This document shows, one piece after another, positions 1 to 8,336 of a DNA stretch of 64,000 bases. The notes under the pieces were generated by a model that was not told the DNA's origin, searched no databases, and saw only the letters and a program-made list of their open reading frames with translations. Made by a program: the position numbers and the translations under genes. Position 1 is the stretch's first letter, and each line of letters starts with the position of its first letter. Location: contig WGLR01000009.1 in NCBI GenBank assembly GCA_016125475.1, forward strand, positions 62,001 through 126,000, in the 5' to 3' direction. The DNA comes from Betaproteobacteria bacterium (GTDB lineage: Bacteria > Pseudomonadota > Gammaproteobacteria > Burkholderiales > Ga0077523).

Positions 1-365
1 TACTGCGCCTTCAGGTTCATCGGCAGGGCCGAACGCAGGTTGCCGAAGCCTGAGTGCATCTCGCCGGATATCGCCCGGCAGTGCGCTCGCGCGGCGCGGT
101 CGGCCGGCAACAGCCCGGCCGCGGGCCGGATCTCGTGCAGGTACTCGCCGATCGCGAGCGTGTCCCAGACATGGACACCCTCGTGCTCCAGTCGCGGCAC
201 GAGGAAGGACGGCGACAGCAGGAGGAGCTCCGCGCGCGTCGACGGATCGTCGCTCGGCATGACCTGCTCGTCGAACTCGAGACCCGCCATGCGGCACAGG
301 AGCCAGCCACGCAGCGACCAGGAAGAGTAATTCTTGCTGCTGATGATGAGGGTTGCCTTCGCCAT
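1..365 (-). CDS. glutathione S-transferase family protein (partial, C-terminus off the left edge)
   Basis: Starting from the ATG at 365 the reverse strand gives 121 codons with no stop before the window edge. The N-terminus has the thioredoxin-fold pattern of cytosolic GSTs: a beta strand, then KNYSSWSLR (residues 11-19) with the candidate activating Ser, and LVPRLE (55-60) with the cis-proline. IGEYLHE followed by LLPAD is the usual end of the N-terminal domain. The C-terminal helical domain begins but is cut off. This SSWSLR subgroup usually has about 215-230 residues, so roughly half is present. It is divergent from phaZ. The substrate cannot be inferred. Confidence 0.85.
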   Translation of the reverse strand, partial: MAKATLIISSKNYSSWSLRGWLLCRMAGLEFDEQVMPSDDPSTRAELLLLSPSFLVPRLEHEGVHVWDTLAIGEYLHEIRPAAGLLPADRAARAHCRAISGEMHSGFGNLRSALPMNLKAQ

Positions 366-488
366 GACGCCGGTCCGGTAGGAGTTGGTGCGATTCGTGC
401 GGAGACCGGAGCACAGACCAGACCAAGCGCGCGCCCGCGCCGCGCGTGACGCCACGATGCAAAGCACCGAGACAAGGGCCAGTGCGCC

Positions 489-1706
489 ATGATCTATTCC
501 GCCTACCAGTCGGCGGCTGACGCGATGCTGCCCCTCCGGGCGGCTGCGGGCGCCGTCGTGGCAGCACTGCGACATCCGCTGCATGCGATGTGGCTTCCCG
601 GCCCGCTTCAGAGCGTGGCAGCCGCGTGCGAGATGCTCGCACGCGCAGGCCTCACGCATCACCGGCCCGCATTCGGCCTCGACACGACCGTCGTCCACGG
701 CAGGGACGTGGCGGTGACGGAGGAATCCGCGTTCTCGACGGCCTTCGGGACCCTGCTGCACTTTCGCAAGGACACCTCCGCGGAGCAGCCCCGCGTACTG
801 GTCGTTGCACCACTTTCGGGCCATTTCGCGACCCTGCTGCGCGGAACGGTGCACGGCCTGCTGCCGGATCACGACGTCTACCTCACCGACTGGCACAACG
901 CCCGGGACGTCGCGCTCGAACACGGACGGTTCGGCCTCGACGAGTACACGGAGCACCTCGTGCAGTTCCTCGAGTTCCTCGGGCCGGGCGCTCACGTCGT
1001 CGCGGTGTGCCAGCCCTGCGTGGCGACGCTCGCCGCCGCCGCGATCATGGCCGAGGCGAATCACGTCGCCCAGCCGCGCAGCATGACGCTGATGGCCGGA
1101 CCGATCGACGCGCGCGTGAATCCCACGCGCGTCAACGAACTGGCGACGAGTCGCCCGATCGACTGGTTCGAGCGCAACCTCGTCGCAACCGTACCGAACC
1201 GGTTCGCGGGCAGGGGCCGTCGTGTCTATCCGGGATTCGTGCAGCTCTTCGCGTTCATGGCGATGAACCCCGACCGCCACCTCCATGCCCACGGCGAGCT
1301 GTTTCTCGAACTGGCCCGGGGCGAGGTCGAGGCAGCCGAGACGCGCAAGAAGTTCTACGACGAGTACTTTGCCGTACTCGATCTCGCGGCCGAGTTCTAC
1401 CTCGAGACGGTGCGCACGATCTTCCAGGAGTTCGCGCTCGCCCGGGGCCGTCTCACGTTCCGCGGACGCCCGGTCGATCCGAGGGCCATCCGCCGGACGG
1501 CGCTGCTCACCGTGGAGGGCGAGAAGGACGACATCTGCTCGATCGGGCAGACGCTCGCGGCACAGGATCTGTGCAGCAGCCTGAAACCGTACATGAAGCG
1601 GCATCACATGCAGGCCGGTGTCGGGCACTACGGCGTCTTCAGCGGCAGGAGGTGGGAACAGCAGATCTGTCCGATCGTGAGAAACACGATCCTCGCCGCG
1701 AGTTAG
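489..1706 (+). CDS. phaZ: intracellular poly(3-hydroxybutyrate) depolymerase PhaZ
   Basis: The 405-residue product matches intracellular PHB depolymerases of the Ralstonia PhaZa1 type, which mobilise native storage granules in the cytoplasm. The N-terminus (IYSAYQSAADAMLPLR) is typical, and there is no signal peptide. The nucleophile motif is AVCQPC at residues 172-177; in this family the nucleophile is Cys instead of Ser, most likely C174. Length is normal. The closing segment GVGHYGVFSGRRW holds the likely catalytic His. The ribosome site is weak (AAGGGCC upstream of the ATG). It stands alone, divergent from the GST gene. It implies the organism stores PHB; no phaC is in this window. Confidence 0.93.
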   Translation: MIYSAYQSAADAMLPLRAAAGAVVAALRHPLHAMWLPGPLQSVAAACEMLARAGLTHHRPAFGLDTTVVHGRDVAVTEESAFSTAFGTLLHFRKDTSAEQPRVLVVAPLSGHFATLLRGTVHGLLPDHDVYLTDWHNARDVALEHGRFGLDEYTEHLVQFLEFLGPGAHVVAVCQPCVATLAAAAIMAEANHVAQPRSMTLMAGPIDARVNPTRVNELATSRPIDWFERNLVATVPNRFAGRGRRVYPGFVQLFAFMAMNPDRHLHAHGELFLELARGEVEAAETRKKFYDEYFAVLDLAAEFYLETVRTIFQEFALARGRLTFRGRPVDPRAIRRTALLTVEGEKDDICSIGQTLAAQDLCSSLKPYMKRHHMQAGVGHYGVFSGRRWEQQICPIVRNTILAAS

Positions 1707-1722
1707 GCCCGTAAATCTGCCG

Positions 1723-1728
1723 CATAAT
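1723..1728 (+). promoter_or_regulatory. candidate -10 box upstream of rlmJ
   Basis: CATAAT lies 80 bases before the rlmJ start in the short phaZ-rlmJ gap. The matching -35 position reads GAGTTA, so only the -10 is convincing. Confidence 0.3.
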
Positions 1729-1808
1729 CCGGACGGTTCAACGCATCGTCCCGAACGTCGCGACTCCTGCCACAGGAGGCGCAGGCGCCGGCCACCGGTC
1801 CCGCACAG

Positions 1809-2654
1809 ATGTTCAGCTACCGCCACGGGTTCCACGCAGGCAACCACGCCGACGTCCTCAAGCACGTCGTGCTCGTGCAGCTGCTCGAGCACCTCCTCCG
1901 GAAGGAAAAGCCCTTCTGGGTCGTCGACACGCACGCCGGCGGCGGGGAGTACCCGCTCGAGGGCGGCTATGCGGGGAAGAGTCGCGAGTTCGAAGGCGGC
2001 ATCGCCCGTCTGTGGGACGCCGGAGAATTGCCTGCCGCACTGGCGTCCTACGTGCGCGAGGTCCGCCGCGTGAATCCCGACGGCGCACTGCGCCGGTACC
2101 CGGGCTCCCCGCGCATCGCGCTGCAGATGATGCGCGCCGAGGACCGTCTGCGACTCTTCGAACTGCACCCGACGGAGATCCGCCTGCTCGAGGCCGGATT
2201 GCAGGACGCGGGGCGCAGGGTCGTGATTCGCGAAGCGGACGGTTTCGCGGCGCTCAGATCGGTGTTGCCTCCACCACCGCGACGCGGACTCGTGCTGATC
2301 GACCCGTCCTACGAGGACAAGAACGACTACCGCGCCGTGCTCACGGCCCTGCGCGACGGCCTCGCGCGCTTCGCGACCGGAATCTACGCGATCTGGTATC
2401 CACGCGTGCAGCGGCGCGAGGCCGAGCGGTTGCCCGTGAACCTTCGGGAACTCGCGCCCGGCGGCTGGCTCGATGTGAACCTCGACGTCGACCTCCCGGC
2501 CGAGGACGGACTGGGCCTCCACGGCAGCGGCGTCTTCGTGATCAATCCGCCGTGGACACTGGAAGCATCGTTGCGGGAAGCCCTGCCGGTGCTCGAGGCA
2601 CGCCTCGGACGCGACGCTGCGGCGCGCGCGAGGGTCGACACGCACCACGTGTGA
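1809..2654 (+). CDS. rlmJ: 23S rRNA (adenine(2030)-N6)-methyltransferase RlmJ
   Basis: The 281-residue protein begins MFSYRHGFHAGNHADVLKH, the hallmark N-terminus of RlmJ (YhiR), which methylates A2030 of 23S rRNA using S-adenosylmethionine. The SAM-binding region is VVDTHAGGGEYPL (38-50). The N6-adenine methyltransferase catalytic motif is DPSY at 165-168, where Ser replaces the second Pro of DPPY. Length equals the family norm. The ATG is fixed by the conserved first residues; the AGGAGG seen about 30 bases upstream is too far to be its ribosome site. Confidence 0.93.
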   Translation: MFSYRHGFHAGNHADVLKHVVLVQLLEHLLRKEKPFWVVDTHAGGGEYPLEGGYAGKSREFEGGIARLWDAGELPAALASYVREVRRVNPDGALRRYPGSPRIALQMMRAEDRLRLFELHPTEIRLLEAGLQDAGRRVVIREADGFAALRSVLPPPPRRGLVLIDPSYEDKNDYRAVLTALRDGLARFATGIYAIWYPRVQRREAERLPVNLRELAPGGWLDVNLDVDLPAEDGLGLHGSGVFVINPPWTLEASLREALPVLEARLGRDAAARARVDTHHV

Positions 2655-2773
2655 CCGGAGCGGTGCGACGCGTCGGCCAGCCAGGCCGGCGTGGTCGTCG
2701 CGCGGCCGGCCTGCATCCCGCTGTGCGACGTCGACCGCGATTGCGAGTGGCACCCCGCCGCGCGCATCGTATT

Positions 2774-2784
2774 CTGTATACAAT
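2774..2784. promoter_or_regulatory. candidate GntR/FCD operator with TGTATACA core
   Basis: CTGTATACAAT contains the perfect 8-base palindrome TGTATACA and is one mismatch from TTGTATACAA, a shape common for FCD-type GntR regulators. It lies 29 bases before the chosen start of the GntR gene and also resembles a -10 box, so binding would block transcription. Autoregulation is an inference from position and shape. Confidence 0.45.
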
Positions 2785-2812
2785 GACGCCCCGTTCCGAC
2801 GGAACCCATGCC

Positions 2813-3481
2813 ATGACCTCGATCAGCCGGATACAGGCCGTCCCGGACCTGACGGAGCAGGTGCACCAGCGGCTGCTCGACGCGATCTGCGACGGCGAGC
2901 TCGCACCACGGGCGCGTCTCACGCAGGAGGAACTCGCGGAACTGCTGAACGTCTCGCGCCAGCCCGTCCTCCAGGCCCTGCGCCTGCTCAAGCGCGACGG
3001 ATTCGTGATCGACGCGGGCCGCCGCGGACTCATGGTCGCCCCCCTCGACGCAGCACTGATCGGTCACGTCTACGAGATCCGCTCCGTCCTCGACGGGCTT
3101 GCCGCACGCGAGGCCGCCCAGCGCCGTGCCGTCGTGCCGGATGCGGTCATCGCCGAGGGTCGTGTCGCCGCAGCCGGGCATCGACTGGGCGCGATCATCG
3201 ATGCCGACATGAAGTTTCACAACCTGCTGTACGAAGCATCGGGCAATCCCCTCGTCGCCGAGACCGCGAATCATCACTGGCGGCACATCCGCCGGGCGAT
3301 GGGCGCGGTGCTGCAGCAGGCCGGGCTGCGTGCCGCCGTCTGGGACGAGCACGAGGCGATCCTCGGCGCGGTTCGCGCGGGCGACGCCGCACGCGCGGAG
3401 AGACTCGCCCGCGCCCACGGCGAGAACGCGGGCCGCGACCTCGCCGCCGAACTGTGTCGACACGAACGGGAAGCATCCTGA
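2813..3481 (+). CDS. GntR family transcriptional regulator (FCD subfamily)
   Basis: The 222-residue protein has an N-terminal winged helix (about residues 10-75) with LTQEELAELLNVSRQPVLQALRLL-type helix-turn-helix sequence. An all-helical FCD effector domain (about 80-215) follows, with the usual Asp/His metal-site pattern (DMKFHNLL, HWRHIR, DEHEAIL). An in-frame ATG at 2783 would add ten residues but sits inside the palindromic operator candidate, so the ATG at 2813 is preferred. It lies 28 bases before the dioxygenase gene on the same strand and probably controls that operon in response to its substrate, which is unknown. Confidence 0.88.
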   Translation: MTSISRIQAVPDLTEQVHQRLLDAICDGELAPRARLTQEELAELLNVSRQPVLQALRLLKRDGFVIDAGRRGLMVAPLDAALIGHVYEIRSVLDGLAAREAAQRRAVVPDAVIAEGRVAAAGHRLGAIIDADMKFHNLLYEASGNPLVAETANHHWRHIRRAMGAVLQQAGLRAAVWDEHEAILGAVRAGDAARAERLARAHGENAGRDLAAELCRHEREAS

Positions 3482-3509
3482 AAACCGCAATTCCACGGAG
3501 GAAACGACC

Positions 3510-4349
3510 ATGAAACTCACCCCCGAACAACTCGCCCGGTTCGACCGCGACGGCTACCTCTTCTTCCCCAGCCTGTTCTCCGAGGAGGAGATGCGCCCCC
3601 TCATCGAGGAAGTGCCGCGGCTTTACGCCCAGCACCGCCCCGAGAACGTTCGGGAGAAGGGCAGCGACGCCGTCCGCACGAACTTCGCGGCCCACCTGTA
3701 CAGCAATCCCTACGCAAGGCTCGCGCGGCATCCCCGCATGGTCGAGCCCGTGGAACAGCTCTTCGGCGAGAAGCTGTACATGCACCAGTTCAAGATCAAC
3801 GGGAAGATGGCTTTCGACGGCGACGTGTGGCAGTGGCACCAGGACTACGGCACGTGGCTCAACGACGACCAGATGCCGGAACCGCGTGCCATGAACGTGG
3901 CAATCTTCCTGAACGAGGTGAACGAGTTCAACGGCCCCCTCATGTTCATTCCCGGCAGTCACAAGCTGGGCGTGCTGGATGCCCAGCACGATCTCGCCAC
4001 GACGAGCTATCCGCTCTGGACGATCAACAACGACACGATCCGAAGGCTGGTAGAGCGCGGGGGCATCGTCGCACCGAAGGGTCCGGCAGGCTCGCTCATC
4101 ATGTTCCACTCCTGTCTCGTCCACGCCTCCACGTCGAACCTCTCGCCCTTCGACCGCGTCAACGTCTACCTGAGTCTCTGCGCCGTGTCGAACCACATCC
4201 GCAGGTTCAAGCGCCCGGAGTACATCGCGCACCGGGATTTCACGCCGATCGAGTGTCTGCCGGACGACTGTCTGCTGAAGGACTACGACGTGCCGCTGCC
4301 GTGGAAGGACGGCACGCCCGAGACCGCCCTCAAACCGCTCGCCGCATGA
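3510..4349 (+). CDS. phytanoyl-CoA dioxygenase (PhyH) family Fe(II)/2-oxoglutarate oxygenase, ectoine-hydroxylase-like
   Basis: The 279-residue double-stranded beta-helix oxygenase starts behind GGAGGAAA at 3497-3504. The iron site appears as WHQDYGTW (H110, D112), with H205 in LVHAST as the distal ligand and R216 as the likely 2-oxoglutarate anchor. The segment DDQMPEPRAMNV...NEFNGPLMFIPGSHK closely follows the EctD/PhyH layout. These enzymes hydroxylate an amino-acid-like or acyl substrate with O2 and 2-oxoglutarate. No ectoine synthesis genes are nearby, and the gene sits between a GntR regulator and a COG4091 dehydrogenase. A role in oxidising a compound to be catabolised is therefore more likely than osmolyte hydroxylation. 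Confidence 0.88.
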   Translation: MKLTPEQLARFDRDGYLFFPSLFSEEEMRPLIEEVPRLYAQHRPENVREKGSDAVRTNFAAHLYSNPYARLARHPRMVEPVEQLFGEKLYMHQFKINGKMAFDGDVWQWHQDYGTWLNDDQMPEPRAMNVAIFLNEVNEFNGPLMFIPGSHKLGVLDAQHDLATTSYPLWTINNDTIRRLVERGGIVAPKGPAGSLIMFHSCLVHASTSNLSPFDRVNVYLSLCAVSNHIRRFKRPEYIAHRDFTPIECLPDDCLLKDYDVPLPWKDGTPETALKPLAA

Positions 4350-4373
4350 AAACAGGAAGAACAGGAGAAGCAC

Positions 4374-5738
4374 GTGAATCTCTATGCAAAGCTCTGTCAG
4401 CGTGAAGCCGACGGCAAGCCGCTTCGCGCCGGACTGATCGGCGCGGGCAAGTTCGGCGCGATGTACCTCGCCCAGGTCCCGAAGACCCCGGGACTGCACC
4501 TCGCGGGAATCGCGGATCTGTCGCCCGCCAACGCACGCGTGAATCTCGAGCGCGTCGGCTGGAGCCCCGAGCGTCACGCGGCGAAGTCACTCGACGACGC
4601 ATTCAGGTCCCGCCTCACGCACGTGGGGGAGGACTGGCGCGCGCTCGTCTCCGACCCGCGGATCGACATCGTGGTCGAGGCGACGGGCAACCCGATCGCT
4701 GCGGTCGAGCACGCGCTCGAAGCGTTCCGGCACGGCAAGCACGTCGTGATGGTGACGGTCGAGGCCGACGCGATGTGCGGCCCGCTGCTCGCACGCCGCG
4801 CCCAGGAGGCAGGTGTGGTCTACAGCCTCGCCTACGGTGACCAGCCCGCCCTGATCTGCGATCTCGTCGACTGGGCGCGCGCCGCCGGTTTCAGCGTCGT
4901 CGCTGCCGGCCGCGGCCACAAGTGGCTGCCGCACTTCGCGCAGTCGACACCCGAAACCGTCTGGGGCTACTACGGGCTCACCCCCGAACAGGCGCGTATC
5001 GGGGGCCTCAATCCGAAGATGTTCAACTCCTTCCTGGACGGCTCCAAGCCCGCGATAGAGAGCACGGCCGTCTGCAACGCGACGGGTCTCACACCCGCGC
5101 CCGAGGGACTGCTGTTCCCGCCGGCCAGCGTCGACGACATCCCGTTCGTGATGCGTCCGCGTGACGAGGGCGGACACCTGCATCACAAGGGGCAGGTCGA
5201 GGTGATCTCCTCGCTCGAAACGGATGGCCGCGCGATTCCGTACGACATCCGCTTCGGGGTGTTCGTCGTGTTCGAGGGTGACACCGAGTACATCCGGCGC
5301 TGCTTCACCGAGTACGGCGTGCGCACGGATCCGTCCGGGCGTTACGCGTGCCTGTACAAGCGCTGGCACCTGATCGGCCTGGAGGTCGGCATCTCCGTCG
5401 CATCGGTCGGGGTGCGGGGCGAGTCCACCGGCGCGGCGACGGGCTTCCGCGCCGACGTCGTCGCCACCGCCAAGCGGGATCTGAAGCCCGGCGAGATTCT
5501 GGACGGCGAGGGCGGCTACACGGTGATGGGCAGGCTCATGCGCGCGGAAGACTCGCTCGCCGCCGGTGCGCTTTCGCTCGGCCTCGCGCACGACGTGAAG
5601 CTCGTCAGGCCGGTCCGGGCCGGAGAACCCGTCCGGTGGACCGACGTGGCCGCCGACGAAACGTCGCTTGCCGTCCGGCTTCGCCGCGAAATGGAAGAAC
5701 TGTTCCGCAGGGAAGGTTCCCTCGTGTCGGCCGCGTGA
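4374..5738 (+). CDS. COG4091-type homoserine-dehydrogenase-like NAD(P) oxidoreductase with C-terminal SAF domain
   Basis: The product has 454 residues and starts at GTG with AGGAG at 4363-4367. The N-terminal Rossmann fold carries GLIGAGKFG (about 20-28). VEATGNPIAAVEHA and the following strands match homoserine-dehydrogenase-like proteins. The C-terminal region (about 355-430, ATAKRDLKPGEILDGEGGY onward) is a SAF domain as in antifreeze and AFP-like proteins. Family members occur in sugar-acid and amino-acid-derivative catabolic clusters; the reaction of this one is unknown. It is the last gene of the GntR-dioxygenase operon, 24 bases after the oxygenase stop, and is followed by a strong hairpin. 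Confidence 0.85.
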   Translation: MNLYAKLCQREADGKPLRAGLIGAGKFGAMYLAQVPKTPGLHLAGIADLSPANARVNLERVGWSPERHAAKSLDDAFRSRLTHVGEDWRALVSDPRIDIVVEATGNPIAAVEHALEAFRHGKHVVMVTVEADAMCGPLLARRAQEAGVVYSLAYGDQPALICDLVDWARAAGFSVVAAGRGHKWLPHFAQSTPETVWGYYGLTPEQARIGGLNPKMFNSFLDGSKPAIESTAVCNATGLTPAPEGLLFPPASVDDIPFVMRPRDEGGHLHHKGQVEVISSLETDGRAIPYDIRFGVFVVFEGDTEYIRRCFTEYGVRTDPSGRYACLYKRWHLIGLEVGISVASVGVRGESTGAATGFRADVVATAKRDLKPGEILDGEGGYTVMGRLMRAEDSLAAGALSLGLAHDVKLVRPVRAGEPVRWTDVAADETSLAVRLRREMEELFRREGSLVSAA

Positions 5739-5744
5739 CCCCCC

Positions 5745-5777
5745 GGTGCTGGCTGCGCTCAGTACGCAGCCAGCACC
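5745..5777. terminator. 13-bp perfect hairpin between convergent genes (bidirectional terminator candidate)
   Basis: GGTGCTGGCTGCG (5745-5757) pairs perfectly with CGCAGCCAGCACC (5765-5777) around a 7-base loop. The right arm encodes the last residues of the AEC transporter. Neither side has a T-tract, so this is a strong structure at a convergent junction, not a canonical intrinsic terminator. Confidence 0.55.
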
Positions 5778-6697
5778 ACCGCGAGCGGCGTCGTCAGCGC
5801 GGAAACCACGGTCGAGAAGACCATGCTCGACGCGACCGGTGCCTGCAATGCGTCGAACTGTCTCGCCATCATGTAGACGTTCACCCCGACCGCGAGAGAG
5901 CCCAGCAGCACGATGGCCTGCGTCTCCAGCGGCGAGAGCCCGAACATCCTGGCCATCACGTAGACCACTAAGGGCTGCAGGACGAGTTTCACGGCCGTGA
6001 TGCCGACACCCTGCCGCCAGCCGTCGCGCACGCCATATTCCGCGAGCCCCATGCCGACGACGATCAGTGCGAGCGGCGCAGCGGCGTGTCCGATCATGCG
6101 CAGGGGCTCGCCGATCAGGAACGGCACACCCAGCCCGAGCTTCCGAACGGCGGATCCGGCGAGGATCGCGGCGATGACGGGCGTCGTGACGACCTTTCGC
6201 GCGGTCTTCAGGAATCCCCTCGCGGACAGTTCACCGTGGCGGGCCCACTCGACCGAGACCGTCGCGAGCGTCCAGAGCGCGAGGGTGTTGAACACGAGCA
6301 CGAGCGCGATGGGGCCCAGAGCGGACTCGCCGAGCAGCGCCTTCGCGAACGGAATCCCGAGCAGCACGTTGTTGGAGAAGATGCCGCCGAGCCCGAACAC
6401 AGTCTGCTGCACGCCGTCCAGCCGGTAGAGTCGCCCCGAAACGAGCCTCGCGACGAGGAACGTGATCACGCACGCACCGAAGAACGCGAGCACGACACGC
6501 GCGTCGCCGGCGAGTACACGCGCCGGATCGCTCATCAGCCCGAACAGGAATGCCGGGATCGCGACACCGAAGACGAATGCGGCAAGGGCGTCGCTCACCG
6601 CCCTGGGCCAGCTCCCCGACACGGCGAGCACATAACCGATCAGCACGAGCACGAAATAGGGCGCAAGTGCGCCGAACGGCTGCAGGACGGCGGACAT
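5759..6697 (-). CDS. AEC family transporter (auxin efflux carrier type)
   Basis: From the ATG at 6697 the product is 312 residues, the usual AEC length, with about ten hydrophobic segments in two five-helix halves. Family-typical features are FGLGGIFSNNVLLGIPFA in the middle and GMGLAEYGVRD at the centre of the second half. Longer in-frame starts up to 6829 would add an uncharged-poor, non-membrane extension and overlap the divergent hydrolase gene, so the shorter start is preferred. These carriers export or exchange organic anions. It converges on the dioxygenase/dehydrogenase operon, but a shared substrate is only a guess. Confidence 0.87.
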   Translation of the reverse strand: MSAVLQPFGALAPYFVLVLIGYVLAVSGSWPRAVSDALAAFVFGVAIPAFLFGLMSDPARVLAGDARVVLAFFGACVITFLVARLVSGRLYRLDGVQQTVFGLGGIFSNNVLLGIPFAKALLGESALGPIALVLVFNTLALWTLATVSVEWARHGELSARGFLKTARKVVTTPVIAAILAGSAVRKLGLGVPFLIGEPLRMIGHAAAPLALIVVGMGLAEYGVRDGWRQGVGITAVKLVLQPLVVYVMARMFGLSPLETQAIVLLGSLAVGVNVYMMARQFDALQAPVASSMVFSTVVSALTTPLAVVLAAY

Positions 6698-6778
6698 GGA
6701 AAGGGGTAGGACGTGAAGAAACCGGGGATTCTGGCACCAGGCAGCGTCCCGCGCGATCGCGGACGCGCCCGCGCCGCG

Positions 6779-6787
6779 TGCTACCCT
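6779..6787 (+). promoter_or_regulatory. candidate extended -10 for the serine hydrolase gene
   Basis: TGCTACCCT fits an extended -10 (TGnTANNNT) 36 bases before the GTG start. No -35 is apparent in this GC-rich divergent gap. Confidence 0.3.
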
Positions 6788-6822
6788 CGTCCGCTCCGGT
6801 TCACGCCACCAGGGAAGCACAC

Positions 6823-8226
6823 GTGACACGCCTTCGTCTGCTCTGCGCGGTTCTCACGCTCGCGTCGGTGTCCGCGTTCGCGACGCCACCTTACGAACGG
6901 CCCGCCGGCATCGCCGGCGATCGGGAGCCACTCATCGTCGCGGGCTACCGGGCCCTTTTCACGTGCTCCGCGCACTTCTTCGCGGGGCGGCCGCTCGACG
7001 ACATCCGTCGCGTGGAACTCGTCGACGTCGAAGGGCTCGGCTACCCGCCGCCCGCGATCGACGAGCGCACGCGGACCGTCACGGCCACGGACACATCCGG
7101 ACAGATCGTCCGGATCGCGGCATTCCGGGACACGATGGGCTGCACGCTGCTGCCGCCCCAGTGGAGCCGTCGCGACATCCCGAAGCTGCCGTACGTTGCG
7201 TATCCGCCGGCTCCTGACCTGTCCGGACGCCCCTTTCCCGAAGGCGAGCGGGTGGACCTGCCTCCCGACGGCATCGCGAACGGATTCGAAGCGCTGGGCC
7301 CGGTGCTCGACCGAGCGTTCGACGGCCGAAGCGACGCGAATCCGGACGGCGCCGTCACCACGGCGGTCATCGTCGCCGTCGACGGCAGGATCGTGGCGGA
7401 ACGCTACCGGCCCGGGTTCGGGGTGTATTCGGGATACCGCACCTGGTCCACGTCGAAGAGTCTCGTCGGCGCCCTGATCGGCATCGCCGCCGGTCACGGC
7501 ATCCTCGATCCCGACGCCAGCGCTGACATCCCGGAGTGGGACTATCCCGGGGATCCGCGTCAGGCGATCACCTACCGACACCTGCTCCGGATGTCGAGCG
7601 GCCTGCAGAGCGGCGGCCCGAACACCAACGCGATCTACTTCGGCGGGCAGGACGTGGTGAGTGCGGCCACCACGACGCCGCTCGAGGTGGCGCCGGGCAC
7701 GCGCTGGAAGTACGCCAACAACGACACGCTGCTGCTCCTGCGCGCGCTGCGCCATCGTCTCGACGACGACCTGCGGTACCTGCGCTTCCCCTACGACGAA
7801 CTGCTCCATCCGATCGGGATGTACCACACGCGCATGGAGATCGACCACCTCGGCAACTTCGTGGGATCCAGCCAGACCTACACGACCGCACGCGACCTCA
7901 CGCGGTTCGGCCTGCTGATCGCGAACGACGGCGTATGGAACAGGCGCCGGCTGCTGCCGGAAGGTTGGGTGGAATTCCTGCGCACGCCCGCTCCCACGCG
8001 CCCTCCCGCGAAGGGAGAATGGGGGTACGGCGCGCAGTTCTGGCTGCTCGACCAGATGCCCGGCATTCCTCCCGGGACATTCACGACCGCGGGGAACAAG
8101 GGCCAGTTCGTGACGATCGTGCCCGGAAGAGGCCTCGTCGTCGTGCGCACCGGCGTGGACCCGGACGGCACGCGCTTCGAACAGCATCGCCTCGTCGCGG
8201 AAGTCGTCTCGGCACTCGGCCGCTGA
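6823..8226 (+). CDS. exported serine hydrolase of the class C beta-lactamase / penicillin-binding superfamily
   Basis: The 467-residue product starts at GTG behind AGGGAAG. A signal peptide ([17 protein letters not shown], cleavage after about residue 20) directs it to the periplasm. Catalytic motifs are S209-T-S-K212 (SxxK) and Y297-A-N299 (YxN); the third motif lies near TAGNKGQF. About 150 residues between the signal and the catalytic domain form an N-terminal region not found in plain AmpC-like enzymes. Most such proteins are esterases or D-amino-acid peptidases rather than resistance enzymes. The next gene is an MFS transporter 110 bases downstream. Confidence 0.88.
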   Translation: MTRLRLLCAVLTLASVSAFATPPYERPAGIAGDREPLIVAGYRALFTCSAHFFAGRPLDDIRRVELVDVEGLGYPPPAIDERTRTVTATDTSGQIVRIAAFRDTMGCTLLPPQWSRRDIPKLPYVAYPPAPDLSGRPFPEGERVDLPPDGIANGFEALGPVLDRAFDGRSDANPDGAVTTAVIVAVDGRIVAERYRPGFGVYSGYRTWSTSKSLVGALIGIAAGHGILDPDASADIPEWDYPGDPRQAITYRHLLRMSSGLQSGGPNTNAIYFGGQDVVSAATTTPLEVAPGTRWKYANNDTLLLLRALRHRLDDDLRYLRFPYDELLHPIGMYHTRMEIDHLGNFVGSSQTYTTARDLTRFGLLIANDGVWNRRRLLPEGWVEFLRTPAPTRPPAKGEWGYGAQFWLLDQMPGIPPGTFTTAGNKGQFVTIVPGRGLVVVRTGVDPDGTRFEQHRLVAEVVSALGR

Positions 8227-8336
8227 TCCGTCGCCTCTGCAGCGCCGGGCATCGGCGATTCGCCCGAGGCCCCGGCCGGGGAGGTAGACTCGCCGGCATT
8301 CGCCACCGCGCCGCCCATCAGCCCGGCCCCGCTCCC

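Noticed and set aside
2783-2812. Upstream ATG as the GntR start
   Set aside because: It lies inside the palindromic operator/-10-like sequence, so it is probably not in the mRNA leader; the ATG at 2813 gives a normal family length.
6698-6829. Longer N-terminus for the AEC transporter
   Set aside because: The added 44 residues are not membrane-like and would overlap the divergent hydrolase gene; the ATG at 6697 yields the usual length.
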